From Knoxdaviesia capensis (lineage: Eukaryota; Ascomycota; Sordariomycetes; Microascales; Gondwanamycetaceae): a DNA stretch of 64,000 nt. The notes below the pieces were generated by a model. It ran no database searches and was not told where the DNA came from. It saw nothing but the letters and a program-made list of their open reading frames with translations. The translations under genes and the position numbers were made by a program. This document shows positions 1 through 12,191 of the stretch, piece after piece. The stretch spans positions 5,528,981-5,592,980 of the forward strand of contig LNGK01000008.1 in assembly GCA_001510575.1 (NCBI GenBank), read 5' to 3'. Positions within the stretch are counted from its first letter, which is position 1; each line of letters starts with the position of its first letter.

Positions 1-2408
1 GTCACCCTCTCTCACAAAGCTGACAGTCAACAACCTCACTCCTCCTCTTCGTCCTCTTCACTCCCCCTCCGAACAATCTTCACACGCCTCTCTTTTGTCT
101 CTGTCCCTTTCTCGATCGTTCGTTCGTTCCTCTCTCTCTTATCTTCTCTTGACCTCCTCTCCTTCCTTCTCTTCATATTCTCCTCTCCCAATCATAATTC
201 TTCTTTCTCCTTCCACGGCCATCGTTCCCACCTGAGATTTTCATTTTATTCTTTTTTGTTCTCTTCCCTCCTAGACCTTTTATATTTTTTTATTTTAATT
301 TCTTTAAATAAAAAAAAAACCTGGCTCTGTTCCCTCCACTCCACACCTTCCCACACACTTCTCTCCTCGCCTCATTATTTCCTCAACTTAGTTTTTTTTT
401 CCGACGGAGAAACCTTTACTTAAGTCACCTTCATTCTCTATTTATTTATTCTTAATCCTCCTCTCTCCCCTCCTCCACTCACACCTTATTCACGCGCGCA
501 TACACTTCTCTCTTTCTCTCCTTTTCCCCCCTTCTCCATCTTTGGGTAACCAACTCACGCTCTCCTCCGAACTCACTTACTGTCGTCTTCACCTCCACAC
601 CATATCTGTCGACATATTATCCCAATATATCGTCTTGTTGACGCCGCCTTGTTGAGAAGACTTCTCTTCCTTTTCGCTCTTCCGTCGACTGTTTTGATAT
701 ATCTCGGCTCTTCAACAACAACTTGTGTCCTCTTCTGTGACGATTGCGCCGCTTCGAAACAAGGAAACCTCGCCATATCGGTGTTCATATGTGAGTGTGA
801 TGTGATTGTTGTGTTGTGGTGTGCTGTAATATCAATCGCATCTGTGCCGGTCTGGACCACCCATCACCACTTGGAAGACGAAAAATATCAACCGGCCTTC
901 AAACCCAACCTGGACTGGAAGACTTGATCAAAATCGCTCGCAACTGTTCGGATCTTAGAGACGCAGCACCACCAACCGTGCTTTACGTCGTTGGAACTGA
1001 TCAGTTCAGTCACTCGTCGTCGCAAGCCTCCCGCGGCTTAGCCTGCTGCAACGACCCGACGTCTTTTGGACTCTCCCGAACCGACAACACTGCTTCGGTG
1101 CTACTGAGAATCATAAACGCCATCTCAGACGTCTTTGGACCGCGAAAGGCAACGACGCCAATTCTTCTGAAGACTTGGGTTGCACAGTCTTCCAAGATCT
1201 TCCCGCTGGCTTCTCACCGTACTCGGTCATTTCAGTGTCGGTCGCTGGCTCACCTAGAATTTCCCCCGCGCCATCTCGACTCGACGAGAATTACCAAACA
1301 ACAAACTGCGTGACGTCTTGCAACATGCCCGGAAGCTGACCAACTCCCCTTCAATTAATCAGTAGCTGCTTTCTCTTCCGTTGTTGTTGCTTGTTCTCTT
1401 GATGTTTCGAGTCACCTCTGTGGTAGTGCGATTTTCAACGGGTGGCTCCGATGCCAGCTCGCAACTTCGGATTCATCTTTAATCATCGGTCTTAACCCAT
1501 CGAGAACCTCGGGGCCGCCATTTTCCCCCTTGTAGTGTATTCATCAGTTGTCGAATCTAACCAGGGTGTATGCATTGGCCAGCACCCACGTTTGCGACCA
1601 GAACCAGGGGTTAGCGACTTTGCGATCCAACTTCTCATCGACTGCGGTTCTTCTCGGCCTAAGGCTCTCGAATGCCTCTTCTCTCGTCATTAACAGTTCC
1701 GGTAATCTTTTCGCTTTTGTTGCGAACCAGTATAGAGATCGAATCGCAGCTATCATCGACTTGTGAGAGAGAGACAGCGAGAACATCGACCTCGTTCACT
1801 TAGTCGCTAGGGCCTGCATTTGCGACCGCGCGTGCGCACGACGACAACCACGAGCTTCAACCCAGGCACCGCCGTCAGTTAGGTGGAAGCGAACGACTGG
1901 AACCCCGTCCGGATTTTGTCTTCTTGCCTCCTTCTGGCTTCTCTGGCTTCTTTCTTTCTTTTCCATTTGGCTCCTCCTTTTCTCCCCCTCGAATCTTTTT
2001 TGTGCCTCTTAATCCACCATCATCCGCCCGGATAAGTTATTCGCGACACGGCAGCATAACATCGGTCTTTGAATTTTTTTTAGTCCCCTGTGCTGGTTAA
2101 TTGCGGGTGTAGTGTTGCTTTCTTTCGTCTTGTTCAACTTTTGCTCTTCTTTTCCCGTCTTCCTTTCACTTGGGAACGCTTCGAAAACTCCAGAGTTCCG
2201 CTGCCAACCTTGCCCGCCGAATAAGAATCCCTATAACAGGCGACCCACCCCTCACCTAAAGATCGAACCTCCCTCTCCCAATCAAAAACACAACCCCCTG
2301 TTCTTGATTGTGTGGTCTTGTCCCCAGAAAGAAATCGAGCCTCGAAAGTGCAATCTCACATCCTCACCCACTCCACACTCTCCTTGCGCATAGGGCCCGG
2401 ACTCCTCC
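1..2408 (+). promoter_or_regulatory. Pyrimidine-rich upstream region and probable long leader of the Zn2Cys6-PAS gene
   Basis: About the first 600 bases of the plus strand are strongly C/T-rich, as is common at promoters and transcript starts of filamentous ascomycetes. From roughly 640 to 2400 there are only short, unrelated reading frames with no recognisable domain. I read this stretch as promoter plus a long 5' leader, possibly with upstream ORFs and leader introns. No TATA box or transcript end can be fixed from sequence alone. The left part could also hold the 3' end of an unseen neighbour. Confidence 0.4.
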
Positions 2409-5033
2409 ATGCACCTCATCAGCTCAACTCGAGATACGTCGTTTCATCATCTCGGCCAACGCCGGGGAGCTTGGGATCTTCCACCCTTCTCTTTGGATGT
2501 CCTCAGCAGCAACAACAGTAATAGTAGTCGCAACCTGAAATCTCCAAACCATCGAGGGGAGACCGCGCACTCAACTCCCTACCCCTCTCCGCCCATGTCC
2601 GGGTCTCCGCCTCCTCCGCGGTTACCAACTCAAGAGACCGGCGATCGCGGCCAGCTCCCAGGCCAATATCACCACGTTTCGCAAGAGGATGCTTATCGCG
2701 GCCACTACCACCAGCCATCGTTAGCCAGCCATAACCCAGCCGAGGAATCTTCAGGTCTGCTTCCGGCAGCCCCTCTCGCGCCCACCACCTCTTCCTCCGC
2801 TTCGATCCGCCCTTACCCGCCGCCTCACCCATCTCATCCTTCTCCTCACCACCACTCGCATCCGCCGCCTCCGCCGCACTCTTCATCCTCATCTTCTCTT
2901 CCCACCCAACAGCAGCAGCAGCAGCCGTACCCCACCGAACAAACAGACAGAATGGGGTACTACGGACCCGACAACGTCATGTCAAGATCGTATTCTTCGT
3001 ACGGCCAGCCTCCATTGAGTGCTCCGATGATGCACTCGCCACACCACGCCTATGTGTCTGGCCCCATACAACACAGCCATGCGCCAGCACCTTATCACCC
3101 GCAACCGTACGCTGTTTCCGCGAGATCACATCAACAACCCGACGTCCCCCCCTTCGAATCCCCGAGACCAAGTCGCAAGGCCAAGGGTCACGTTGCTTCG
3201 GCGTGTGTGCCTTGTAAGAAGGCGCATTTGAGGTATGCAAGATTTCCCGCTTCCGTGGTGATGAATATGGGTGGTTGCAATGTGGGGAGTGGGCGAAGTC
3301 CTCGAAGACATGTTTGCTAACAGACAAACCTTTTGGGCCCCAAATCTAGATGTGATGGTGAGTAATATTCATAGTGTGATTTCCCAAGAACTAACGGAGA
3401 GAATTGGTGGCCATTTGAATGCCACGAACAAACTGGGTTTGACTGAGGCTGCCACGAGGCGTTTGCGCCATGAAGGCTTGAACAGGCGTTTGTTGCGCCT
3501 CTCTCTGAGTCACATAATCCCAAGCTCTGGTTCGCGGCGTTTCGGGTGGCTCACCTCCTCTCCGTTGTGTTTGCGGCGGTGGTGATGGCTTCCACTGGGC
3601 GTGCCTAGTCTGGGTGTTTTGAAACAACGAGGACAATCATAACATGTCATGGCGTAGTGACCGACATGTCCAAATCGGAAACCAGTACTGACTTTTGACT
3701 CCTAATTTCTTTTCGTATAGATCAACGACCTTGCTCTCGGTGTATGATGAACGGAAAGGAGGATACTTGCCACGATGTGCAACATAAGAAACGTGGGCGG
3801 CCGCGTCTCCGTGACGATCGAGAGACGCGGATGGATTTCCGGTTTTCTCTCACACAAGATGCGGGTATGCGACGACCTCTCGCGCAATATCCGGGAGCCC
3901 CACCTCCGGCGCCGGGGTATGTCGAATCTCATCACCGGAATAACCAGCAATTTCGGGTTCTCAAGTCGCAACCGAGTGAATCGATTCCTCCGCGGTATGG
4001 CGAGCGCGTGTCACAAGCGCAACAGGCGGCACCGTTGTCGATATCTACGCGAGCCCCGGAACCCGTTGTCTATCTAACAATCAAGGATCTCTCGATTGCA
4101 AAGGCGTCGCCATCGTTTGCTGATGCCATTGGAATTTCGAATCTCTCTGGCCGGAAACTGATGGATGTGATTGTCAGCCCTGAAAGGGAGCGCGTGAAAT
4201 CGATATACCAGACCCTGAAGGATGAGCAGGAGAGCAAAGAGCCGCATTACTTACCTCCGATATTCGCCGATGAACAGGTCGACCGAGTCATCCAGAGTTT
4301 GGGGTTCAGTGCGGATGATTTGTCCCGGTTTCCGTTGGACCGTCAGGACCGCCTAACATTCCAATGCCCTGATGGACAGACACGACAATATCCCGTTAGA
4401 TACAGTCTAGCAAAGCAGGACTCGATCTACTTTGTTGTGCTGGTTTTGAGCCTGCAGTCGAGGTTCCCATACCCGTCGCCATCCCCGCACTCGAGAGATG
4501 TTGGGTACGGCTACCATCAACAAGCGGCATATGTCCCTCCCCTGCCTCCTCACGCTCCGCAGTTTGCGCAAAACACGCCAGTATCGGCGACGTTTGGCGC
4601 GCCGAGACCGAGATACGATCCTCCTCCGCCTCCGGGCTCGTCACGGCAGGGCCCGCCACCCCCGCCGCCCCACCCGTCGTCACAATCCGCACTGCCCGGG
4701 CTAAGTCCTGGAGTGAGTCCCGGGATGTCGTCGTATTCGCCGTCTCCGAGCCGGCCCGATTACCCGGTTGGACCGTCGTCGTATCACACTCCCCGAAGCG
4801 AGCTGCCGAGACAACAACCCCAGATTCAGCTTCCCCCGATTCGCGGTCAACAACAACAACAGCAGCAGCAACCAAGCCGTGGAGGTGGCATGCAAGCTCC
4901 GCAGCTGGGCCAGCAACCACCGTCGGCTCACCAGCTGCCTCCTTCAGATTGGCAACGTGACGATCGAGGACCGAGCCGTGTCGATATCAAGGGGCTGATT
5001 GAGAAGCCGGAGACGACCCAGCCGCCGAAGTAA
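2409..5033 (+). CDS. Zn2Cys6 transcription factor with AT-hook and PAS-like domain
   Basis: Predicted nuclear DNA-binding regulator. Three exons: 2409-3232, an 8-nt microexon 3350-3357 and 3721-5033, giving 714 aa. Introns are 3233-3349 (gtatgc...ctag) and 3358-3720 (gtgagt...atag). Only this splicing rebuilds a perfect zinc cluster: C266-x2-C269-x6-C276-x5-C282-x2-C285-x8-C294. It is followed at about 300-307 by KKRGRPRL, an AT-hook-like core. A PAS-like sensor domain covers about 393-522 (PVVYLTIKDLSIAKASPSF ... IYFVVLVL). The N-terminal 260 residues and the C-terminal tail are rich in Pro, Ser, Gln and His, typical of activation regions. The start is uncertain: the first Met is at 2409, but MSGSPPPP at 2595 (652 aa) is equally credible. 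The target genes and ligand are unknown. The architecture is known from ascomycete regulators, but I cannot assign a named orthologue. Confidence 0.85.
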
Positions 5034-8000
5034 CTTGCTCTAACGACGCCGAATGAAACAATTGCACCCGAGAATGAATCATTATATCGACCTTTCGACC
5101 TTCTTTTCTTCCTCTTCCTATTCCTCTTTCCCCCTTTTTAATACCTTCTTTTTTTTCTTCCGTTCTGGACAGATAATAATTTGAGTGCGCCTTCTATTTT
5201 TCAACCTCTGCAACATTGCCAGCCGGACTGGACTTCTCGAATCAAAAACAACCCCTCGTCGGTCGAATTATGAGATGCCCTCTCTGTCTCTTGTTGATGA
5301 GACGTTCGAAAGAAGCGGCTCTCGAGGATGTTTCGATATGTGCGTGTTGGCGAGTGAACCTTTCACGGGTGGAACACATGTTCTCATCACCCTCCTTTTT
5401 GATATCATTTCATTAGTCTTTCTGTGTTCTCATGCTTTTCATGGGGGATCACCATCTCCCCCCTTCATTTCTCCCCCATTTTTTGGATTTCGTTTTCTCT
5501 CTTGTTGTTGGCTTTTTTCGGTAATGTGTGCAAACTCTAGGCTTTCACTCGAAGCTTTTATTGGGAGGTTATTCTGCTTTTTTCTTCGTTCTCTTGTCAC
5601 ATATATATTGGCTTCAACCTTTTCGTTTTGATTTTGTTCGTTTTTTTTTCTTTCTTTTTTTTTCTTCGGGATGACGCATAGAGCAGAGAAATATGCATAG
5701 GAACCTGCGAGTGTCGTCTTTTTTCTTTTCCTTCTTGTGTGTGAGATTCATTCCTGTGTTTCGGCTTGGGTTTGACTCACCACTTGTTCTGTTCGTCGTC
5801 AGGCAGTTGGTTCTCCTTTGCCGTGTTGTAATTCCCTTGCCCCCTTTTCCGTTGCTGTTCGAGAAGCGAGCATTTCTTTTCCCTTTTCTCTTCTGTTTGA
5901 CTATTTGTTGGGAGGACTTTTTCATCTTGCTCTTTTCTGTTTCGTTCGTCTTGTGCCTGTCTGCCCCCATTTTGATTTTCTTGTCTTGTTATAGCCTCTT
6001 CGAAGTTCACGACGTATTATGTAACGGCCGCTTCTTTTTCCCCTTTTTCAATTTTCTTTTATCTCGTCTCTGTTTTTTTTTTCTTTTCCCTTTGCGATGG
6101 ATACCTCGCTTGGCATATATATCTTGACTTTTTCTCTCTTCATATATATACTTTCTCTTTTTTTTCTCTTCATCATCTGCATTCCCTGTATTTGAGGTCT
6201 TGATGTTTCTTGATTAGTTGTTTGTAAGTGAGTTTTGAACCTATGTTGGGCTGCCAAACCCCTGACTGTTGTTGTGTATAAAACTTGATATGCTTGGGAG
6301 TGATGGGTGTGCAAATTTGACTCACGTCTGACTGACTTATCTTAGATATAGGTGGTGTCGGTCGTACTAGTGTGTCTTGCGTGGCCTCAAGAGTGAGGTC
6401 GCGTAGGTTCAACAAGATCAGACCGATGGAAACGCTGGCTGGTGAAGTTGGTGAATGTTCGAAGGCATGGCGGCTCTTGAAGATGTGACCAGGGTTTGAC
6501 GCAGTAATGGGATGAAGGCAGCTGGCTATATAATAGTCACATTCTGGTATTGTGCCTTGTTGTCGTAGAGTCGATGCGGTCCCGATACTGAGTGAAAGCT
6601 GTGAGGATTTAAAGCGAGCAGCGTTAACACAAGAGCAAGGAGAGAGAGAGAGTACTGAAGAATCTGGAATGACTAAGAGAGTGGGATGGAGAAGTTGTTC
6701 CTTCCGTCCGCTGGTGGTGGTTGATGGTCCTCCTCTGGTTTACCGTTTTATGGGAGGCAGGAATAACTGTTCGTCAAATGGCTTGTTCATCTCGATTAGC
6801 CCGCATTCCCGACAGCGGCTTGAACAGAACAGAGGGAAAACGCCGGGCCGATGCTTCTTTGTTGTCGCTCTAAAATGCGTTTCCTTGCCAAGTTGGATGA
6901 AGTTGAAAGGTTTCTGTGGACGGCCTGGGATGGATCACTGGGGCGGGGTAGAGCTAGGTTGTGGATGATGACACTTCAGCCACCGACGTCGTTGCGGAAC
7001 CGAGATGAGGAGAGACCGGTGTCGACGGAAGGTTATCATCCCCAATCGGAATGGCAGCCGAAAACTGCTGTCATGGTGTGAAGGTCATCGGCCTGGTGTT
7101 CGCCGTCGTTATTCGAGTCGTCGTTTGATGACACTGATGGCCAAAGTTTCCATCACCTGGGTCGAATCCACGCTCGACCGCGCCAAGCCGATGGATAGAA
7201 GTTGGATGCACAACAACTGGAGGAAGTTGTCCAGTCTCTGGGGCTGGAGAACAAGGATAGATAGATGGTGGCCCTAAATGTGAAGCATGTCGACCCTCTG
7301 TTGATGATAAAGCAGTCGTTGATGGGGCAAGCTGTGACTTATGGCAGCCACGAATAGGGCGGTGTGATGAAGTCGGATGTCGGAGCAAGCTGGGTTCAAT
7401 CGTGGGCTATCGTGTTATTAAGAGGACTGTCATCACGGGCAGAAGATATGGATATGTGACTTGATCGTTCATATCACGATGAATGAAGTGAAATGAATAG
7501 TGGCAGGAGTGTTTGTATGCAGTGAGGAGGTAAATCCAGTGATATGAGATGGGTGTCGAAGCACATTCTGAGAATATGAGGGGAAGCACGGATGGAGATA
7601 TGGATAGCATGTTTTGCATGGAAGGTTTGGGGGATGGGGGAAAGAAATAAGAAGAGGGAGTGGCGGCATATTTAAAGTAGTACGGAACTGTATAGTAGGA
7701 AACATATAGCATGTAGTAGAAATGGAGTGGTATAAGCAGGCATGTTGTGTATAAATGAATGGTCGGTCGGTGTGTAGTGCCGTTCCTTAACTTACTTGAA
7801 TGGGGAGATGAACGTGATAGGGCAAAGGTGCGTCCGGCTATTTCGCCTCTCCAAACAAGCCCACAGTTAGAGAAACAGAAGAGCAAAAAAAGAAAGCTAA
7901 GCGGGCGAGCGAGCAGATGGAGCCCGGCCCAGTGGATAATTTTTTTCTTTCTTCTATGCAATGTCCGAACCTGTCGTTTCAGCTAATGTCACCCGGGCCG

Positions 8001-10737
8001 TGGCTGATTGGGATCGCCATGTATAAAGAAGAGGAGTGTGTTGTTATTCGGCAGGGGGTAGAGTTTCTTTGGATGGAAATACACGAGGAGGACAGATGAT
8101 GGTGGTGACAGTAATGGTGGAAAGAGTGCTGGACATAATATGGTGGAGGCAGACAAGAGCGGATGGGTGCAGGGTGTCCGGACATTACCACCAGAACACT
8201 TGTTGGCAATTTCACGCAGGTAATCTCTTTGGTGGCCGGCATATGCTCGGTGGTTCCTTTTTGATCGGTTTCGTCGTAGCAGTTGCATTGACATGACTGA
8301 ACGGCGAAATAGAGAGGCAAATGTGCCGCCCAGAGTGAGGGACCGACTTACTTCCGGGAGTAGGTCCAGTAGATTGGGCGGATGCAACTTTGCATGGACT
8401 TCCAAGTCTGGAACAACAACGGTTCTATGGATGCACAGGTTCAGAACCTTCACCCGACCGGACTTTTGTGTCAACCCAGACATGGGCAGACATGGGTGGT
8501 CGCGCCGTTTATCTTCCGTACGCCGCATGCTGTGCCACATTGGTGGTATTCATCATGCAGGATTGGGATTTCGGAATGAAAGAGGCAAAAGATATATCAA
8601 CGCAAGGATCACTTGCATGCAGCATGACGATGAGGTAAGGATAGTAAAGATGAACAAATTTCCCTGGCGGCGGTGTTGATGGAGAGTATATGAAGAGTGA
8701 TGATATTCAGAGTTTCCTTTTCCTCGAGAACCGCCACCAACAGTAAGGAAGAAGGATGAAAAGGAAGAGAAAATGTCATTGGCCGTCCCAAGATGAAACA
8801 CATAAAAGAACACGAACACACGCTAAGACTAAATCTGTGCGTTTAAGGTTTGCAGACAGGGGAGGAGGAAACATGGCCGGGATATATCGAGTTTATATAG
8901 AGGCCGGGTTGGAGGGAAGGAGCTTGTTATGCAGCTAGGGAAGGAAGGAAACACACACAGAGCGGGAAGGTGTCATCCCTTGTGTTCATGATGGTACGAT
9001 CACCTCATCGTCTGTGGCCAGCTTTGATCAGCAGGCCACGTAGAATTTGGCGAAAGATACTCCTCGATTGATATATAACGAGAAGGGGCGTCCTGTTGAG
9101 GACTAGCGATCACCCCAACTACTTCTCCTTTCAAAAGATAGGAAGGCACGTACCGTGTGTCGAAACGGGGAAGACCCATCCGCTACAAACCGCCTGACAG
9201 GGAGACAGCGTGTAGCAAATAGAGAAGGAGCAATCAAAAAAGGTCCAGTGGCAAGAGCAAGACCAAGAGAAAAGGCAACTGCAAGTCCCGGAAGCCACGA
9301 GGGACGCCCGTGTTTGACGTGTCCACTAGTGGGACGCCCCTTTTACAAGTCGTCCCGTGCAACTGGGTCGGCGTTTGCACCTTCTCAACTAACACTGATT
9401 AGTACTTGCCTAGAGTACGTATGCTACAGACATCTGGATTGCACCGCAACAAAAGGAACGAAACCCCCGATAGAGCCATGAGTGTGAGAAGGTGATCTAT
9501 CATGCTTGCTTCGGCGTTAATGCGTCTGTCGTGCTCATCGTCTTTTCTCTACGTCGATCTTAGCAAAAACCCTGGCAAACGCTGGCCGAGATGATCACCA
9601 CCTAACGGATATGGTACCCGTTTGCACATCCGCAACGTGCAGCCAAATGCAGGTGACCTGTAAGCAGATGAGTGTAAGTAGTTTCCTTGTCTACAGTACG
9701 TACCAAGCACAGCCGTTTGGCAGGCGATCGTTCCTCCCCACACGGCTTCTTGTGCTCCGGACCCACTCTCCAGAATCCCCTTTTCTTTCCCGGCAATGAC
9801 CAGCCGTGCTATCTATCAGTGCCGCAGTAAAGCCGATCTTCTGGAGATTTCTGGAGAAGGGGTTCTTTCTTTTGAATCATATGATATAAACTTTTAAAAA
9901 GAGCTTCCGTTCCCCTCTTCCAGTATGTTTAAATTGTTGGGTGTGTGGCATGTACCGCAGTTGGGGCCCTTTTCCTGGGTGCATGTGCATGGAGGAGGGT
10001 GTCAGGGGAAATGGGAGTCAACAGAAAAGAGAAGAGAAAGCAGCATACGCCTACGAGGTTCAACATGGGCAGCAGAATATCATCGGCTTTACAGCTCCGG
10101 GACCAGGCAGGCGCGCCCACAAGATACGGAACGACAGGAAAAGAAAATAAAAAGATCGTCAAACGGTCCAAGAAATCAGTAATGCACCCGTCAGCCCAGC
10201 GACCTATTTGGAAACAATGATCTCCCGGGTTTTTCGGTTCTTTATTCCTGCATCTGTCAAAAAACTGCGTCTAATCGCCGAAGATGCAGAAAAACAGAGG
10301 TTCTCGGTTTTCCACTATAGGTCCAGCTTTTGTCAAACGCCAAGGTCGGATCGGAGGTTTATGCAGGTGGTGTTTGCTGGTGTTTGCTGGTGCATGGTTC
10401 ATGGGCTTTGCGTGTGTGTTTGCTTTTTCCGACTCTTGTTCAGGCACCAGAGAGGAACCAGAAGGGAAAATGGAAAACAGAAAACCAATTCGCTCCTGGC
10501 TTGGTTGGTGTTGCATCAGATATGGTGTGTGCTTGACGGCAGCTGAAAGCTGAAAATCGCCACTCAAGAGGACCATTCGCACGTCCTCTATCATTGTAAC
10601 TCAGCCTACAATTCAACATATATTGCTGGGATTGGATGAAGAGCTCGAGATACCTGTGTCGTTTTACCTTGGGTGAAGAAGCACATGGGCTAAGAAATAG
10701 AGCGAAAAAGATAGGGAAAAAAAAAGATTTTGAAAAC
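5034..10737. other. Intergenic region without recognisable gene
   Basis: From 5034 to about 6180 the plus strand is T/C-rich and probably holds the 3' UTR of the Zn2Cys6-PAS gene. The remainder has only short reading frames on both strands, without domains, convincing splice structure or codon pattern. I see no RNA gene before the tRNA at 10738. A non-coding transcript cannot be excluded. Confidence 0.5.
10717..10736 (-). terminator. RNA polymerase III terminator of the tRNA-Glu gene
   Basis: Read on the minus strand, a run of four T (10736-10733) begins one base after the tRNA end, and a run of nine T (10725-10717) follows. Oligo-T runs of this kind end Pol III transcripts, so the second may act as a back-up. 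Confidence 0.7.
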
Positions 10738-10816
10738 TCCGACACGGGGAATTGAACCCCGGCCACCTCGGATCTGACATGAGAGCGAGGTATCCTAGCC
10801 ACTAGACCATATCGGA
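10738..10816 (-). tRNA. tRNA-Glu (anticodon CTC) with an 8-nt intron
   Basis: The minus strand folds into a complete cloverleaf. The acceptor stem is TCCGATA/TGTCGGA with one T-G pair, and the D-arm is GGTCTAGTGGCTAGGAT. The anticodon stem is CCTCG/CGAGG and the T-arm is CGGGG-TTCAATT-CCCCG. Fifteen bases lie between the two anticodon stem strands instead of seven. Removing 8 nt (TGTCAGAT) after position 37, the canonical nuclear tRNA intron site, leaves the loop CTCTCAC with anticodon CTC for glutamate codon GAG. Mature length is 71 nt before CCA addition. No protein gene lies close by. Confidence 0.93.
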
Positions 10817-12191
10817 TTATATGTGGAGCCATATGTATGGAAACCTATACAGGATCTCCCCAGGGCCCGGACGCCCCGAATTCACATACCAGCGTGCGGC
10901 CTTCCTTGACATACTCATCCACGCAGCTAACAACATCTACGTGTGAGAGGAAATATCATGTGTTCGCAGAAATAGAGTCCAGGTATCCACCTGGCTTGGT
11001 CATTAGTTGCTTCTCCCTGCCCAGTGACAACGCGAAGTTGATCCATGGATACCGAGAAGTTGTGTGTCCAGTGGCGCGTTTCTCCAAGCGACGTCAAATC
11101 TGCCCGACCAGACAGATCGCACCAAGTTCGCATTCCGGTCTCCCTCCATCGCTCCCCTGAGCTAAAATCTCCCCAAGTTCCAGATGTCTTCTCTCAGCAC
11201 TTCACACCTTCAGTCAAGGTATCCAAGCGACGAACAAGAACAAAATCTGAAATCCTGCACCACTACCCAGCCCAGGCCAAGAATAAAACCCAATTACTGT
11301 ATGCTAGATCTTAGCCGCCCAACCACAGAACGGGGAAGGGAAGAAGAACAAAGACTAAAATCGGACAGGAACAAGGCCCCGCACACCAGTCCACAACAGG
11401 CAAAGCGCCATAAAATCCTCCGATTCCTGCCCCCCGCCCAATGCTCTGTTTCAACCTCACGCGACGACGTTTCGTGCACACTCGAGAAGTCAATTGTCTG
11501 AGAAGAGAGAGCGAGAGAAGAAGAAAAGAAGAAAAGAAACGTGGAAAGAAAGGGCAAAGACACTACAGCAACAGCATCTACAAAAGTCCATCGCCATGAC
11601 TCACAACTTCACAAACAAGAGCCACCCAAAATTTCAATATGTAGAACTGAGCCTTTCATTTGACTATCTCCCAACAACATCAATAGATGCAAAAACAGGA
11701 GTGAACCCTTCAGGGTGGGTAGAAGAAGATAAGGTGGAGAGGGGGTTATCTTCATTGCTGCATCCACCCTCCTCCATCTTTTTTTTTTTTTTCAGAGCCT
11801 GGTCCCTTTGCGAGATTTTGTTTTTGTGTTTGCAAAGGGATGGGAATAATTAGAACAAATGAGGTTTCCAAACCTGCCAACTCCGGGTTATCTCATAAGA
11901 CTCGTAGACGTGAATGAATCAAAAACGGGATGATGAAAAACGAGAAAGAAAAAAAAGGTATTAATAGAAAAGAAAACTAAAGTAAAAAAAGGAGAACCGC
12001 TGTTGCACAAGCTTAATACGTAGAGACAGCAGGTCACCAACGTTCGTCCGCCACTCTCGCCTCTAGTCGGTACACAAGCAATCTCCCGAGACTGAAAAAC
12101 TCAGTCACAGCCTATATTGACTCGGAAAGCCAGACATCCCCATCACAGGACCGGATATGCAAGCGGCCGACAAGAGAAAAGGAGAGCTAGC
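10817..12191. other. Intergenic region between tRNA-Glu and the hexose transporter
   Basis: Purine-rich on the plus strand. It contains the probable 3' UTR of the minus-strand transporter near 12191 and otherwise only short reading frames with no recognised domain. Confidence 0.5.

Noticed and set aside
5693..6127. Hydrophobic frame downstream of the Zn2Cys6-PAS gene
   Set aside because: Phe/Leu/Ser-rich translation of a T/C-rich 3' UTR; not a membrane protein.
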